Assembly (NCBI GenBank): GCA_039028975.1
Contig: JBCCHB010000096.1
Location: forward strand, 1-63,534
Source of the DNA: JAHBNG01 sp039028975
Lineage (GTDB): Bacteria; Chloroflexota; Anaerolineae; Caldilineales; Caldilineaceae
Length of the DNA stretch: 63,534 nt
Direction: 5' to 3'
Under the pieces are notes generated by a model. It searched no databases. It was not told where the DNA came from and worked only from the letters and a program-made list of their open reading frames with translations. A program made the translations under genes and the position numbers. This document shows, one piece after another, positions 26,241-34,581 of the stretch; position 1 is the stretch's first letter, and each line of letters begins with the position of its first letter.

Positions 26241-27194
26241 TTAAAACTTAATTGCTCCCTCTGTGATGCCCCGCATAAACCACCTTTGCAACAATGCATA
26301 AATCAAAATCACCGGAAATGCACTAAAGAGGAGCATCGCCGCATCCGCTGCTTCTGAGGCAAATTGGCCGCGTAAGTGGGGGACAGTGGCCGTGGCCGTC
26401 TCATAGCCACTGGTCAATACCTTGCGAATGCCCACCGAAATGGTCAATTGGCTGTCTCGGTCAATCATGGTGTAGGTGACTAGATAATCGCTCCAGACAC
26501 CCACAAAAGCCAACGTAGCCACAATGACCATAGCGCTGGTAACCAGCGGAATACCAATCTGCCAGAAGATCTGCCAGCGGCTGGCCCCATCCATCATGGC
26601 CGACTCTTCTACTTCGCGCGGGACAGACAAAAACGCTTGGCGCATAATGAAGATGGGGACCGGCAATGCGGCACTAAAGAGGAGGATCAACCCAAAGAGG
26701 CTGTTGCGCAACTTGAGAAAGTTCATCAACTCATAGAGGGCCATTAACCCACCCCCGCGCGGGATAAACATGGAGACAACAATGGCCAAAAAGATCAGAT
26801 CCCGGCCACGGAAATTCATGCGGGCAAAGGCATATCCTGCTAGCGAGGCCGCAAAGACTTGAATCACTGTAACACCGATTGCCAAAATAAAGCTATTGGT
26901 CATATACACGGGCAAAGACTGAATGGCTGTGAACATGTACTCAAAGTTCACAAAGCTCACCTGGGTAGGAAAGAAGGCCGCAGGGTTATTGTAGAAATCT
27001 TCTGAATTCTTAAAAGATGCGGAAAGCAACCAGAGAATAGGCAACAGCACAATAAACATGACGACAGCCAAAACCAAATGTGACCAAACGTTATTGCGTC
27101 TAATCCATGCACTTAGGGGCGAGTCTCTTTGCTCGGCATTTCCAGCTATGGTGGATGGGCGAGCAGATGATTGGCTTGATGATTGACTTGCCAT
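26241..27194 (-). CDS. Sugar ABC transporter permease (MalG/UgpE type)
   Basis: The 317-residue protein has a cytoplasmic N-terminus, about six membrane segments and the permease EAA loop seen in VEESAMMDGASRWQIFWQIGIPL. It belongs to the CUT1-type inner membrane components. The start ATG is one base after the upstream permease stop, with GGGAGGC in the end of that gene as its ribosome binding site. It pairs with the other permease to form the channel for the lipoprotein-bound sugar. No ATPase gene is present in the window, so a shared MsmK/UgpC-like ATPase elsewhere is inferred. Confidence 0.9.
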   Translation of the reverse strand: MASQSSSQSSARPSTIAGNAEQRDSPLSAWIRRNNVWSHLVLAVVMFIVLLPILWLLSASFKNSEDFYNNPAAFFPTQVSFVNFEYMFTAIQSLPVYMTNSFILAIGVTVIQVFAASLAGYAFARMNFRGRDLIFLAIVVSMFIPRGGGLMALYELMNFLKLRNSLFGLILLFSAALPVPIFIMRQAFLSVPREVEESAMMDGASRWQIFWQIGIPLVTSAMVIVATLAFVGVWSDYLVTYTMIDRDSQLTISVGIRKVLTSGYETATATVPHLRGQFASEAADAAMLLFSAFPVILIYALLQRWFMRGITEGAIKF

Positions 27195-27195
27195 C

Positions 27196-28161
27196 TTAGT
27201 TAGCCTCCCGTTCGCGTGACCAAAGGAAAATCAACCCCACAAAGAGCGAGGTAATGAGGCTAACGGCCAAGCTAATTGCCGATGCGTAACCAAGGCGCAA
27301 ATCACCGCGTCGGAAGGCCACATCATAAAGATAATAGCCTAGCGTCTCAGTTGATCCTTGAGGGCCACCTTGGGTCAGAATCAGCATAGGGTCAGTCACA
27401 CCAAAGACGCCAGGAATAGTCAGAATCAGCACCATGGCCGTGGTTGGCTTTAGTTGAGGAAGGGTGATAAATCGGAACTGCTGCCATTGATTCGCACCAT
27501 CCAGTTCAGCGGCCTCATACATCTCTACGCCGATATTGTAGATGCCAATGAGCAAAAGCAGAGTTGGGAAACCAAAGATAATCCACAGGTGGGAGATGGC
27601 TACTGCCGGTAAGGCAGTCTCCACTTCACCCAGCCAGTGGGGCGGATCCGCAAAGCCAAGGTTGCGCAAGAAGACGTTGATGATGCCAAAGTTAAGGGCA
27701 TACATCTGCCGGAACATGAGAAAGCTCACGGCTACGGGCAGGATAGTTGGCAAGTAGACAATCCAGCGGTAGATGCCTGCCCCTCGTCGCACTCGGCTAA
27801 TCAGAATCGCTGTCAAGATGGCCAGAAGCAGCAGAATCGGCACAACGAGCAACGTATAACGTAACGAGATAAAGAGTGATTCCTGGACCTTGGTACTACC
27901 AAACATCTTGATAAAGTTCTCTACACCATTGAATTTCCAACGGGTGTCCGGATAAACAAAACGATAGTCGGTAAAAGCCATCAATATGCCGCGTATGAGT
28001 GGCCAGATATTGAAGGTCAAGAAGAGGGCCATGGCAGGCGCAATAAAGAGATAGCCGATCAAGTTATCCTGCTTTGGTTCCCTCTGGTTACTGCGCCACA
28101 CACTAAAGAGCGTCCGAACATCTCGATTGCCAGTAAGGGGAGAAGAGTCTTGGGTAGCCAT
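27196..28161 (-). CDS. Sugar ABC transporter permease (MalF/UgpA type)
   Basis: A 321-residue protein with about six membrane segments and the EAA loop MYEAAELDGANQWQQFRFIT. It is the first of two adjacent CUT1 permeases. The start is the ATG giving MATQDSS; the frame extends 72 bp upstream from a TTG, but that region looks like untranslated leader. It lies 120 bp after the substrate-binding gene and one base before the second permease. The sugar carried is unknown. Confidence 0.88.
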   Translation of the reverse strand: MATQDSSPLTGNRDVRTLFSVWRSNQREPKQDNLIGYLFIAPAMALFLTFNIWPLIRGILMAFTDYRFVYPDTRWKFNGVENFIKMFGSTKVQESLFISLRYTLLVVPILLLLAILTAILISRVRRGAGIYRWIVYLPTILPVAVSFLMFRQMYALNFGIINVFLRNLGFADPPHWLGEVETALPAVAISHLWIIFGFPTLLLLIGIYNIGVEMYEAAELDGANQWQQFRFITLPQLKPTTAMVLILTIPGVFGVTDPMLILTQGGPQGSTETLGYYLYDVAFRRGDLRLGYASAISLAVSLITSLFVGLIFLWSREREAN

Positions 28162-28281
28162 GAAGTAAAATGGGGTTACATGCAGTCGTTTCGAGAGTTG
28201 TAATTTCCGATGGAAGGTGCGGCAGGTGGACAAGTGAGAAAGTACGAATTACTTGCAAACCTGCTCACCTGCAACCGTTCC

Positions 28282-29631
28282 CTAACTATCCAACATTTCT
28301 GCCAATTCGACGTCAATTTCTTCTAAGGCACCGGCCATGGCCTCTTCGGCGCTCATGGCGTTGGCCGGATCCAGCGCTTTCTCTAACCACGGTCGAACGA
28401 CGCTGGTTTCCGTACCCCAGGTGAGGTTGGTTTGGAAGGGCACAGATTCACGGACGAGTTCGATCCCTTCAAGCTGCCATTGGTGCTTGTCTACGCCCGA
28501 GATATAGTTGTCATAGGTGTATTGGTAGGCCGGTTTGGCAGCAACGTCAGCAATCTGCTTGCCATTCTCTTCGTTCTCTGGGCTGAACCACCAGAGGAAG
28601 AAATCAGTCATGCCCTGGGGATTGGCAGCTTTATCCAAAACCACACAACCGTTGAGCCAGAAGGGAGCGCCAGCCATGGGCTCGTCCTTGTTCAGGCGCA
28701 TGTTGATACCTGTATCGGCAGCGGCATCACCATGTTCCTGCTGGGCTAATGTGCCATGTACGTCAAACGAACTCATGATAGCAGTTCCCTTTTGCAGCCA
28801 GGTACCAAAGCCAGCATTGACTGCAGGCATCAACCCGTCAGCCACCATCTCCTGCATCCACTTGATAGCCAGCAGGGATGCCTCACCGCTCCAATCGATA
28901 AGCCCCTCATCGGTATATGGCGTATCCGTGGCACCCCAGATCATGCCAACCAGATCGGTTAGAGGTGTATTAGGGCGATCAAAGGCATTGACCTCCTGAT
29001 TGATCTCGTGGACCTTTTCAGCCGCGGCTCGCACCTCATCCCAGGTCAGGAGCGGACGGTCAACGCCAGCTTCATCCAAAATGTCGTTGTACCAACCGAG
29101 CGCAACGCTCCCCACATTGCCGGGAATCGCGTACTGTTTGCCTTCAGATTTAGATGATTCAAGAACCGAGGGAATAATGCCTGCGGTGACCTGATCCGCA
29201 CCAGGAATGGTTGAGACAGAAATAAAATCATCCAGAGGCTGAATCAGGCCTTGATTAACCCAGCGGGCCGTATCCCAGGGTACGGCGATAACGGCATAGC
29301 CATCCCAAATGAGATCGCCGGCAGCTTGGGCAGCCTGGATCTTGGTATCTACCCCGCCTTCGGCCGGTTCATCAAGAATGATAGGTTGATCGCCAAAAGC
29401 TTCATTCCAGCGATCTACGGCAGCGTCGCCAGCATAGGCGTTGCGAATGTCAGTACGAATGAGAAAGTTGATTTCGGATGTCTCTGCACTTGGGGAGGAG
29501 TCCCCACCACCTGGTGCAGGAGTGGCGCAAGCGGCCAGAGTCGCGGCAAGGGTTGCCCCGCCTATTGCAATGAGGAATTGGCGGCGGCTTAATGAAGCCT
29601 TGCTTGAGGAAGCATATAGCTGCTTAGACAT
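28282..29631 (-). CDS. Sugar ABC transporter substrate-binding lipoprotein with TAT signal
   Basis: The N-terminus holds SRRQFLIAIGG, a twin-arginine signal, followed by a lipobox-like LAAC, so the 449-residue protein is probably exported folded and lipid-anchored. The mature part fits family 1 solute-binding proteins for oligosaccharides or glycerol phosphates, rich in Trp and Asp (for example the FFLWWFSPENEENG segment). It is the first gene of the operon with two permeases and a HAD hydrolase. The ligand cannot be read from sequence. Confidence 0.88.
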   Translation of the reverse strand: MSKQLYASSSKASLSRRQFLIAIGGATLAATLAACATPAPGGGDSSPSAETSEINFLIRTDIRNAYAGDAAVDRWNEAFGDQPIILDEPAEGGVDTKIQAAQAAGDLIWDGYAVIAVPWDTARWVNQGLIQPLDDFISVSTIPGADQVTAGIIPSVLESSKSEGKQYAIPGNVGSVALGWYNDILDEAGVDRPLLTWDEVRAAAEKVHEINQEVNAFDRPNTPLTDLVGMIWGATDTPYTDEGLIDWSGEASLLAIKWMQEMVADGLMPAVNAGFGTWLQKGTAIMSSFDVHGTLAQQEHGDAAADTGINMRLNKDEPMAGAPFWLNGCVVLDKAANPQGMTDFFLWWFSPENEENGKQIADVAAKPAYQYTYDNYISGVDKHQWQLEGIELVRESVPFQTNLTWGTETSVVRPWLEKALDPANAMSAEEAMAGALEEIDVELAEMLDS

Positions 29632-30120
29632 GGGATTCTCCTTTGGTTATGAATTGTTCCAGTCTTTGATACCGCAATGTCACTCTGAGGAACCGTAGGG
29701 TCTCTCGGTGACATTGCGATTTACCGATTATGAGTAACATCCAATATCAACGAGCGATTCTTCGGCGTAACTCAGACTTGTTCCTTCAGATACTCAGGAC
29801 AGGCACTGAGCGGAGTCATAGGGGTGTGACATTGAACTTTACTTATTATTGAGAAGTTACAGAGTAGGGGAATCAAGCGTTCGTGCCCTATGTTATCACA
29901 TGAACAAAATCCACTCAATGATTGAATATTCTGAAAGGCACTTATGAAGATAAAATTGAAGAAACCATCACTAGATTGCTAAGTGTGGGGAAAGCATATC
30001 CTGATATGGATAGGGATGGCTGGCTATCTACGGGTTCTCTACTAGCTCTCTAATACCGACTCTGGGCTAAGCAACCAATCCCCGTGTAAACGGGGATAAG
30101 ATAACTGCTGACTACTGCCA
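29632..30120. other. 489-bp intergenic region with degenerate REP-like palindrome
   Basis: No coding frame of substance. cgcaatgtcac (29673-29683) pairs with gtgacattgcg (29708-29718) in a REP-like hairpin, with a related fragment around 29790-29830. A perfect 8-bp stem, atccccgt/acggggat, lies at 30078-30097 just after the WD40 gene's 3' end and may serve as its terminator. The region should also hold the promoter of whatever precedes the WD40 gene's convergent neighbour; none is clear. Confidence 0.5.
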
Positions 30121-31794
30121 CTAGGGAGCTGACTCACACACCAACATAGTCAACGTCGGGTTGGTTATATCATCGTCTTCACCGCTTAGCCACTGGGTTG
30201 ACACTTGAACCTCACCTTTATCAGAATGCGTTGCATGTATTAAAAAATCGAGCGGAATCTGTTGGGTAGTATCAGACCATGTAATAGTCAATGGACTCAA
30301 CCCTTGGCCGACCATCTTCCGTTGATAAATCCATTCATCAATTGTTGCTATAGCGCTAGACATTGTACCGAAGAGCGGAATTGTTATGGTATCGCCAGCC
30401 ATATTAAGACGGATCGTTTCTAACAGAGGCTCATGGTCATCATCAATTGCCATCCTATCTATTGCACGCAAGGGCAAAACCTGCTCAATCGCACCATCAC
30501 CCAAAAGCTCGATAGTAATTTCGATTTGTTCTTGCTTTTCGGCGCTGGACATTGCACTGTTGACTGGTGAAAGAATGAAATAGGTCTCTTCGTCATTGCA
30601 GGCGACATTTTTTAGTAGAACGAGCGGCTCTGTATCTATTGCACGCTCTTCTATGTCTTCTGCGACACTTAAATCTTCAGTAGGCTCGGCCTCATCAGTA
30701 TCTTCAGTATCTTCAGTAGTGCCATCACTAACTTCAGTGCGATTAGAATCTGCTGTCTTTTCTGCCGCCTGGTTCTCAGCAGTTTGAATCTCGCTGGGCG
30801 TTCCCACAACCCATAGTCGGGCCGTCTGGTCCCAGCTTGTGGAGATAAGGGTAGAGCCATCAGGGCTAAAGGTTGCTGAGAGGACTGGGGCAGTATGGCC
30901 CTCTAGCGTGATAAGTTCATTTCCAGTTGCAGTGTCCCAAAGTCGTACAGTCTGGTCTTGGCTACCTGTAGCGACTACCTTGCTATCAGGACTCCACACG
31001 GCAAACCAGATGTTGTCTGTATGGCCTTTTAGATTGCGCAGCATTTTACCTGTGACAGCATCCCATAGCTGTACAGTTTGGTCTTCACGAACAGAGACAA
31101 TGTTCGTTCCATCAGGGCTAAAGGTCGCCGATGTTATAGAAACTACCTGTTCATCCAACCTATGAAGTTCTTCACCCGTTTCAGCATTCCACAGCCTTAT
31201 GGTTCCATCTACACTAGAAGAGAGAATGGTGTCCCCGTTGGGACTCCACTCTGCAGACATGACTGGCGCTGTATGCCCTTCTAACGCCAGAAGCTCTTCC
31301 CCCTCAGCGGCATCCCAAATACGCATCATCCCATCCTCTCCCGCTGAGAGGATGGTTTCAGCATCGGCACTCCATGAAGCCGAACTGACGCTCAATGGAT
31401 GGGTCAGTACATGTATCTCCTCGCCTGATTCAGCATCCCAAAGGCGCATGGTCTTATCTGCGCTTGCTGATACGATCGTCGTTCCATCAGGGCTGAAGTC
31501 TAGAGTATATACAGTCGCTGTATGCCCTGTAAAGATGGCAAGTTCCTCACCTGTTGTAGCATGCCATAGCCTTATAGTGCCATCTCCACCGCCGGAGGCA
31601 ATGGTTTTGCCATCTGGACTCCACGACACGGACCAAACGCTAATAGAGTGGTTAAGAATAGAAATCTCTTGGTTCTTTGGTGCATTCTCGATCTGTTTAT
31701 TGGCACTAGTGAAAACGATGCCACTACGCCAGCCAACCAAGAAGAGAGCTATCGCTACAACAAAGAGTAACCGGGTTATAATGGAAAAACTCAT
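30121..31794 (-). CDS. Membrane-anchored WD40 repeat protein
   Basis: A 557-residue protein with one N-terminal hydrophobic segment (LLFVVAIALFLVGW), so it is membrane-anchored with the repeats outside or a cleaved export signal. Residues about 45-325 hold about seven WD40 repeats with the typical ending 'T-x-R-L-W-D-A-x-T-G' and 'F-S-P-D-G', forming a beta-propeller scaffold. A low-complexity acidic linker (EDTEDTDEAEPTED) and a 180-residue unrecognised C-terminal domain follow. It lies 51 bp after SpoVR on the same strand and may be co-transcribed with the PrkA cluster. The ligand is unknown. Confidence 0.8.
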   Translation of the reverse strand: MSFSIITRLLFVVAIALFLVGWRSGIVFTSANKQIENAPKNQEISILNHSISVWSVSWSPDGKTIASGGGDGTIRLWHATTGEELAIFTGHTATVYTLDFSPDGTTIVSASADKTMRLWDAESGEEIHVLTHPLSVSSASWSADAETILSAGEDGMMRIWDAAEGEELLALEGHTAPVMSAEWSPNGDTILSSSVDGTIRLWNAETGEELHRLDEQVVSITSATFSPDGTNIVSVREDQTVQLWDAVTGKMLRNLKGHTDNIWFAVWSPDSKVVATGSQDQTVRLWDTATGNELITLEGHTAPVLSATFSPDGSTLISTSWDQTARLWVVGTPSEIQTAENQAAEKTADSNRTEVSDGTTEDTEDTDEAEPTEDLSVAEDIEERAIDTEPLVLLKNVACNDEETYFILSPVNSAMSSAEKQEQIEITIELLGDGAIEQVLPLRAIDRMAIDDDHEPLLETIRLNMAGDTITIPLFGTMSSAIATIDEWIYQRKMVGQGLSPLTITWSDTTQQIPLDFLIHATHSDKGEVQVSTQWLSGEDDDITNPTLTMLVCESAP

Positions 31795-31845
31795 TGATTA
31801 ATACCTAAAGTCCTTTGTTTGATTCAGATTTGCACTGGATAACGG

Positions 31846-33351
31846 TTACCGTATGAGTAAATGTTCCTCGCCATCATAGACCAAAATAATTTCACTATCT
31901 TTTTCACTATCCACTGTGGCCAGATGAACTGGCCGCTGCCAAAGGGCATGGAGATTTTCTAACGTGTCTTGGGCGTAGCCGTAGCGTAAATCGATCCCTT
32001 CCCAGCGATGCTGTAGGAAAAGTTCACCACGATTTTTGTAGTTGGCGTCTTCAATGACGATATACGGTTCGCCGAAATTAGTGAGACTAAAGAGGATCTG
32101 CTGCTTGATGGCTTCAAACTCGCGACTGGCAATCTCGTACTGGTCATAATAGGTATTGTAACGAAAGCTAAACAACTTTTGCTTGGCAGCAAATTCAGGT
32201 GTTAAGAACGTGTCGATAAAACCGATATCGTTGTAGATCTTGCGCACCTCAAAGATCTTCTCTTTGCCTAAGCCCAGCTGCAGATCCCAATTTTCACGCT
32301 CTTTTTGATCCGTACATGCGTCGTATTCAGGACCAAATGCACCTCGATTCCAACGATCCTCAATGTCTTTAAATAGCTCAACACCCAGTTTGTATGGGTT
32401 GATTCGATGGGGCGACGTGGCCAGCGTACCCGAATGATGATCGGCGTAATCAATCAAGTCCTTATCGCCCAGCATATGACGCGTCATAATATGGGAATGA
32501 AAGTAAACCGCCCACCCTTCGTTCATGATTTTCGTCTGGCGTTGAGGCACAAAATAGATGGCTTCTTCTCGGACAATATCCAGTACATCCTGTTGCCACG
32601 GTTTCAAAGGTGCATGCTCGATGAGGAAGTGGAGAATATCCTTTTGCGGACGCTGGGGAAACATTCTTTCACCAAGGTTCGTTTCGCTATTCTGCCTATC
32701 CTGTTGGTTTGCAGCCTTTAGCGCTTCAGGTGGGTTGATGTAAGGATCCATGTATACTTTACTCGGCAGCCGCCCATCATTCTCCTCATTTTTGTGGCTA
32801 TCCTCCTCCAGTCGCGTCGGTGGGCGGCGGAGAGTAGGTGAGTGGATATCGAATAGGTTCTCTAAAGAGAGACAGCGATCCAGAAAAGCCTCCACAGTTT
32901 CGATGCCAAACTGGTCTATATACCGCCGCATTCGAGTACCATGATTGGCCATCTCATCCAGCATCTGTCGATTGGTATGAGCAAACCACAGATTGTTTTG
33001 AAAGAAATCCGCATGGCCGTAGACGTGAGCCATGACCAGATGTTGATCCACCTCCAAATTACTTTTCAGCAGATAAGCATAGCATGGGTCTGTATTGATC
33101 ACCATCTCGTAAATGCGATGGAGGCCCCATGCATAGCTTTTGCGCAGCCGTTCATACTCCATACCAAAGCGCCAGTGTGGATATCTTTGCGGAAATCCAT
33201 CATATGCTGCTACCTGATTCATCTGCCGAAAGTCCAACATCATGAAGCGAACATCAGGAAATGTAAGGCCAGCATCACGAGCGTATTCTTCGATCTCGGA
33301 CTGACTTTTTGCCAACGATTCTGGCAATGTGGTTACGAAATCAAAACTCAT
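31846..33351 (-). CDS. spoVR: SpoVR family protein (YcgB-like)
   Basis: The 501-residue protein has the SpoVR N-terminal HExxH-less helical region with WRFGMEYERLRKSYAWGLH, NLEVDQHLVMAHVYGHADFFQNN and NEGWAVYFHSHIM. SpoVR in Bacillus acts in spore cortex formation, and E. coli YcgB, in the RpoS regulon, is tied to stress and nutrient limitation. The biochemistry is not known. It starts five bases after the YhbH gene stop, within the PrkA-YhbH-SpoVR operon. No membrane segment. Confidence 0.9.
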   Translation of the reverse strand: MSFDFVTTLPESLAKSQSEIEEYARDAGLTFPDVRFMMLDFRQMNQVAAYDGFPQRYPHWRFGMEYERLRKSYAWGLHRIYEMVINTDPCYAYLLKSNLEVDQHLVMAHVYGHADFFQNNLWFAHTNRQMLDEMANHGTRMRRYIDQFGIETVEAFLDRCLSLENLFDIHSPTLRRPPTRLEEDSHKNEENDGRLPSKVYMDPYINPPEALKAANQQDRQNSETNLGERMFPQRPQKDILHFLIEHAPLKPWQQDVLDIVREEAIYFVPQRQTKIMNEGWAVYFHSHIMTRHMLGDKDLIDYADHHSGTLATSPHRINPYKLGVELFKDIEDRWNRGAFGPEYDACTDQKERENWDLQLGLGKEKIFEVRKIYNDIGFIDTFLTPEFAAKQKLFSFRYNTYYDQYEIASREFEAIKQQILFSLTNFGEPYIVIEDANYKNRGELFLQHRWEGIDLRYGYAQDTLENLHALWQRPVHLATVDSEKDSEIILVYDGEEHLLIR

Positions 33352-33356
33352 AGTAC

Positions 33357-34475
33357 CTACCTTCCCTTGCCTAAAAATAGTTTAATCGCATCATAAATCG
33401 CCTCATCATTGGGGATTCGGGCCAGAATAACGTTATCGTTTCCCGCTTCAGCGAAAGCATTCGCGCATGTATCAATAAAGGTGGTATAGTGATGATAGAA
33501 CGTTCGATCATCTACTTGGCCATAGCAGTATAGATTAGCCATGGGCAGCAGTTGGTTCCGCAACAAGTTGACGGATTTTTCATTGTCGCTCAGTCGGTTA
33601 TCCCCGTCAGAAAATTGAAAGAGATAGATATTCCACTGCATGGGATCGTAGTGGTTGTCAATGAGCCGATGGCACAGCTCGAGTGCCGAGGATATGATGG
33701 TCCCTCCACCTTGACGCAGGTGGTAGAAGGTCTCCTCATCAACCTCACCAGCTGCGGCATCGTGAACGATATAGCGTCGATCCACTTTATCATAATTGGA
33801 CTTAAGCCAAGTATCAATCCAGAAGGCAGTGAGGCGAACCAAACGTTTCTCCCGCTCTCCCATAGAGCCAGAGACATCCATCATATAGATGATGACCGCG
33901 TTGGCCTCTGGCACAGGTTTACGCTCGAAAGAACGGTAGCGCTTATCTTCGCGCACGGGAATGATGACTGGTTTTTTGGTATCATACGTCCCGGAGGCAA
34001 TCTGTCGCTTGAGCGACTCGCGAAAGGTTCGTTTATAGTGACGAAGGGATTCGGGGCCAACCTTTCTGATATCGGTATAGCGAGTAATCTCACTCTCAAT
34101 ATTGCCCTCACCTTTGGGGACAATGCGCGGTAGTTCTAACTCTTCAGCTAAAATTTGCACCAACTCATCTAATGCCAGATCGACTTCTAAGATATGTTGT
34201 CCCGGCTGGTCGCCAGCCTCACCGGTTCCATCACCTGGTTGAGGCGGGCCAAGGAGGTCACCGGGCGAACCATCCCCTTGGCCTACGCCCCCACTGCCGT
34301 TTCGGCCTAAGGTAAATCGGGGCAAGTCCACTTGGGGGACAGGAATACTAACGAGATCTTTGCCGCGACGTCCGATCATTTCCCCGTTGGACATGTATTT
34401 ACGCAGATTCTGCTTGATCTTTCCTCGCACAATCTGCCGAAAACGAGAGGCATCTTGTTCAATTGGTAATGACAT
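33357..34475 (-). CDS. yhbH: YhbH/YeaH family (DUF444) protein with VWA domain
   Basis: A 372-residue protein with the DUF444 N-terminus (FRQIVRGKIKQNLRKYM), a Gly/Pro-rich linker and a von Willebrand A-like domain containing the metal-binding MMDVSGSMG motif. It is a conserved partner of the PrkA kinase (YeaG-YeaH in E. coli, with a Bacillus sporulation homologue). Role inferred: adaptor or substrate of PrkA in stress signalling. It is flanked by PrkA upstream (106 bp gap) and SpoVR downstream (5 bp). Confidence 0.9.
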   Translation of the reverse strand: MSLPIEQDASRFRQIVRGKIKQNLRKYMSNGEMIGRRGKDLVSIPVPQVDLPRFTLGRNGSGGVGQGDGSPGDLLGPPQPGDGTGEAGDQPGQHILEVDLALDELVQILAEELELPRIVPKGEGNIESEITRYTDIRKVGPESLRHYKRTFRESLKRQIASGTYDTKKPVIIPVREDKRYRSFERKPVPEANAVIIYMMDVSGSMGEREKRLVRLTAFWIDTWLKSNYDKVDRRYIVHDAAAGEVDEETFYHLRQGGGTIISSALELCHRLIDNHYDPMQWNIYLFQFSDGDNRLSDNEKSVNLLRNQLLPMANLYCYGQVDDRTFYHHYTTFIDTCANAFAEAGNDNVILARIPNDEAIYDAIKLFLGKGR

Positions 34476-34581
34476 AAATTGTTACCTGTATATACGCTCA
34501 GTCTATAACGTGATTCGTGATTCTTGGTATGCAGCCGGCTGCAACAGTTGATTAAGATAGAAACACGTTCTATACATTACT

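Noticed and set aside
30078..30097. Single atccccgt-gtaa-acggggat unit resembling part of a type I-E CRISPR repeat
   Set aside because: Only one copy, no spacers, no cas genes; more likely a terminator hairpin.
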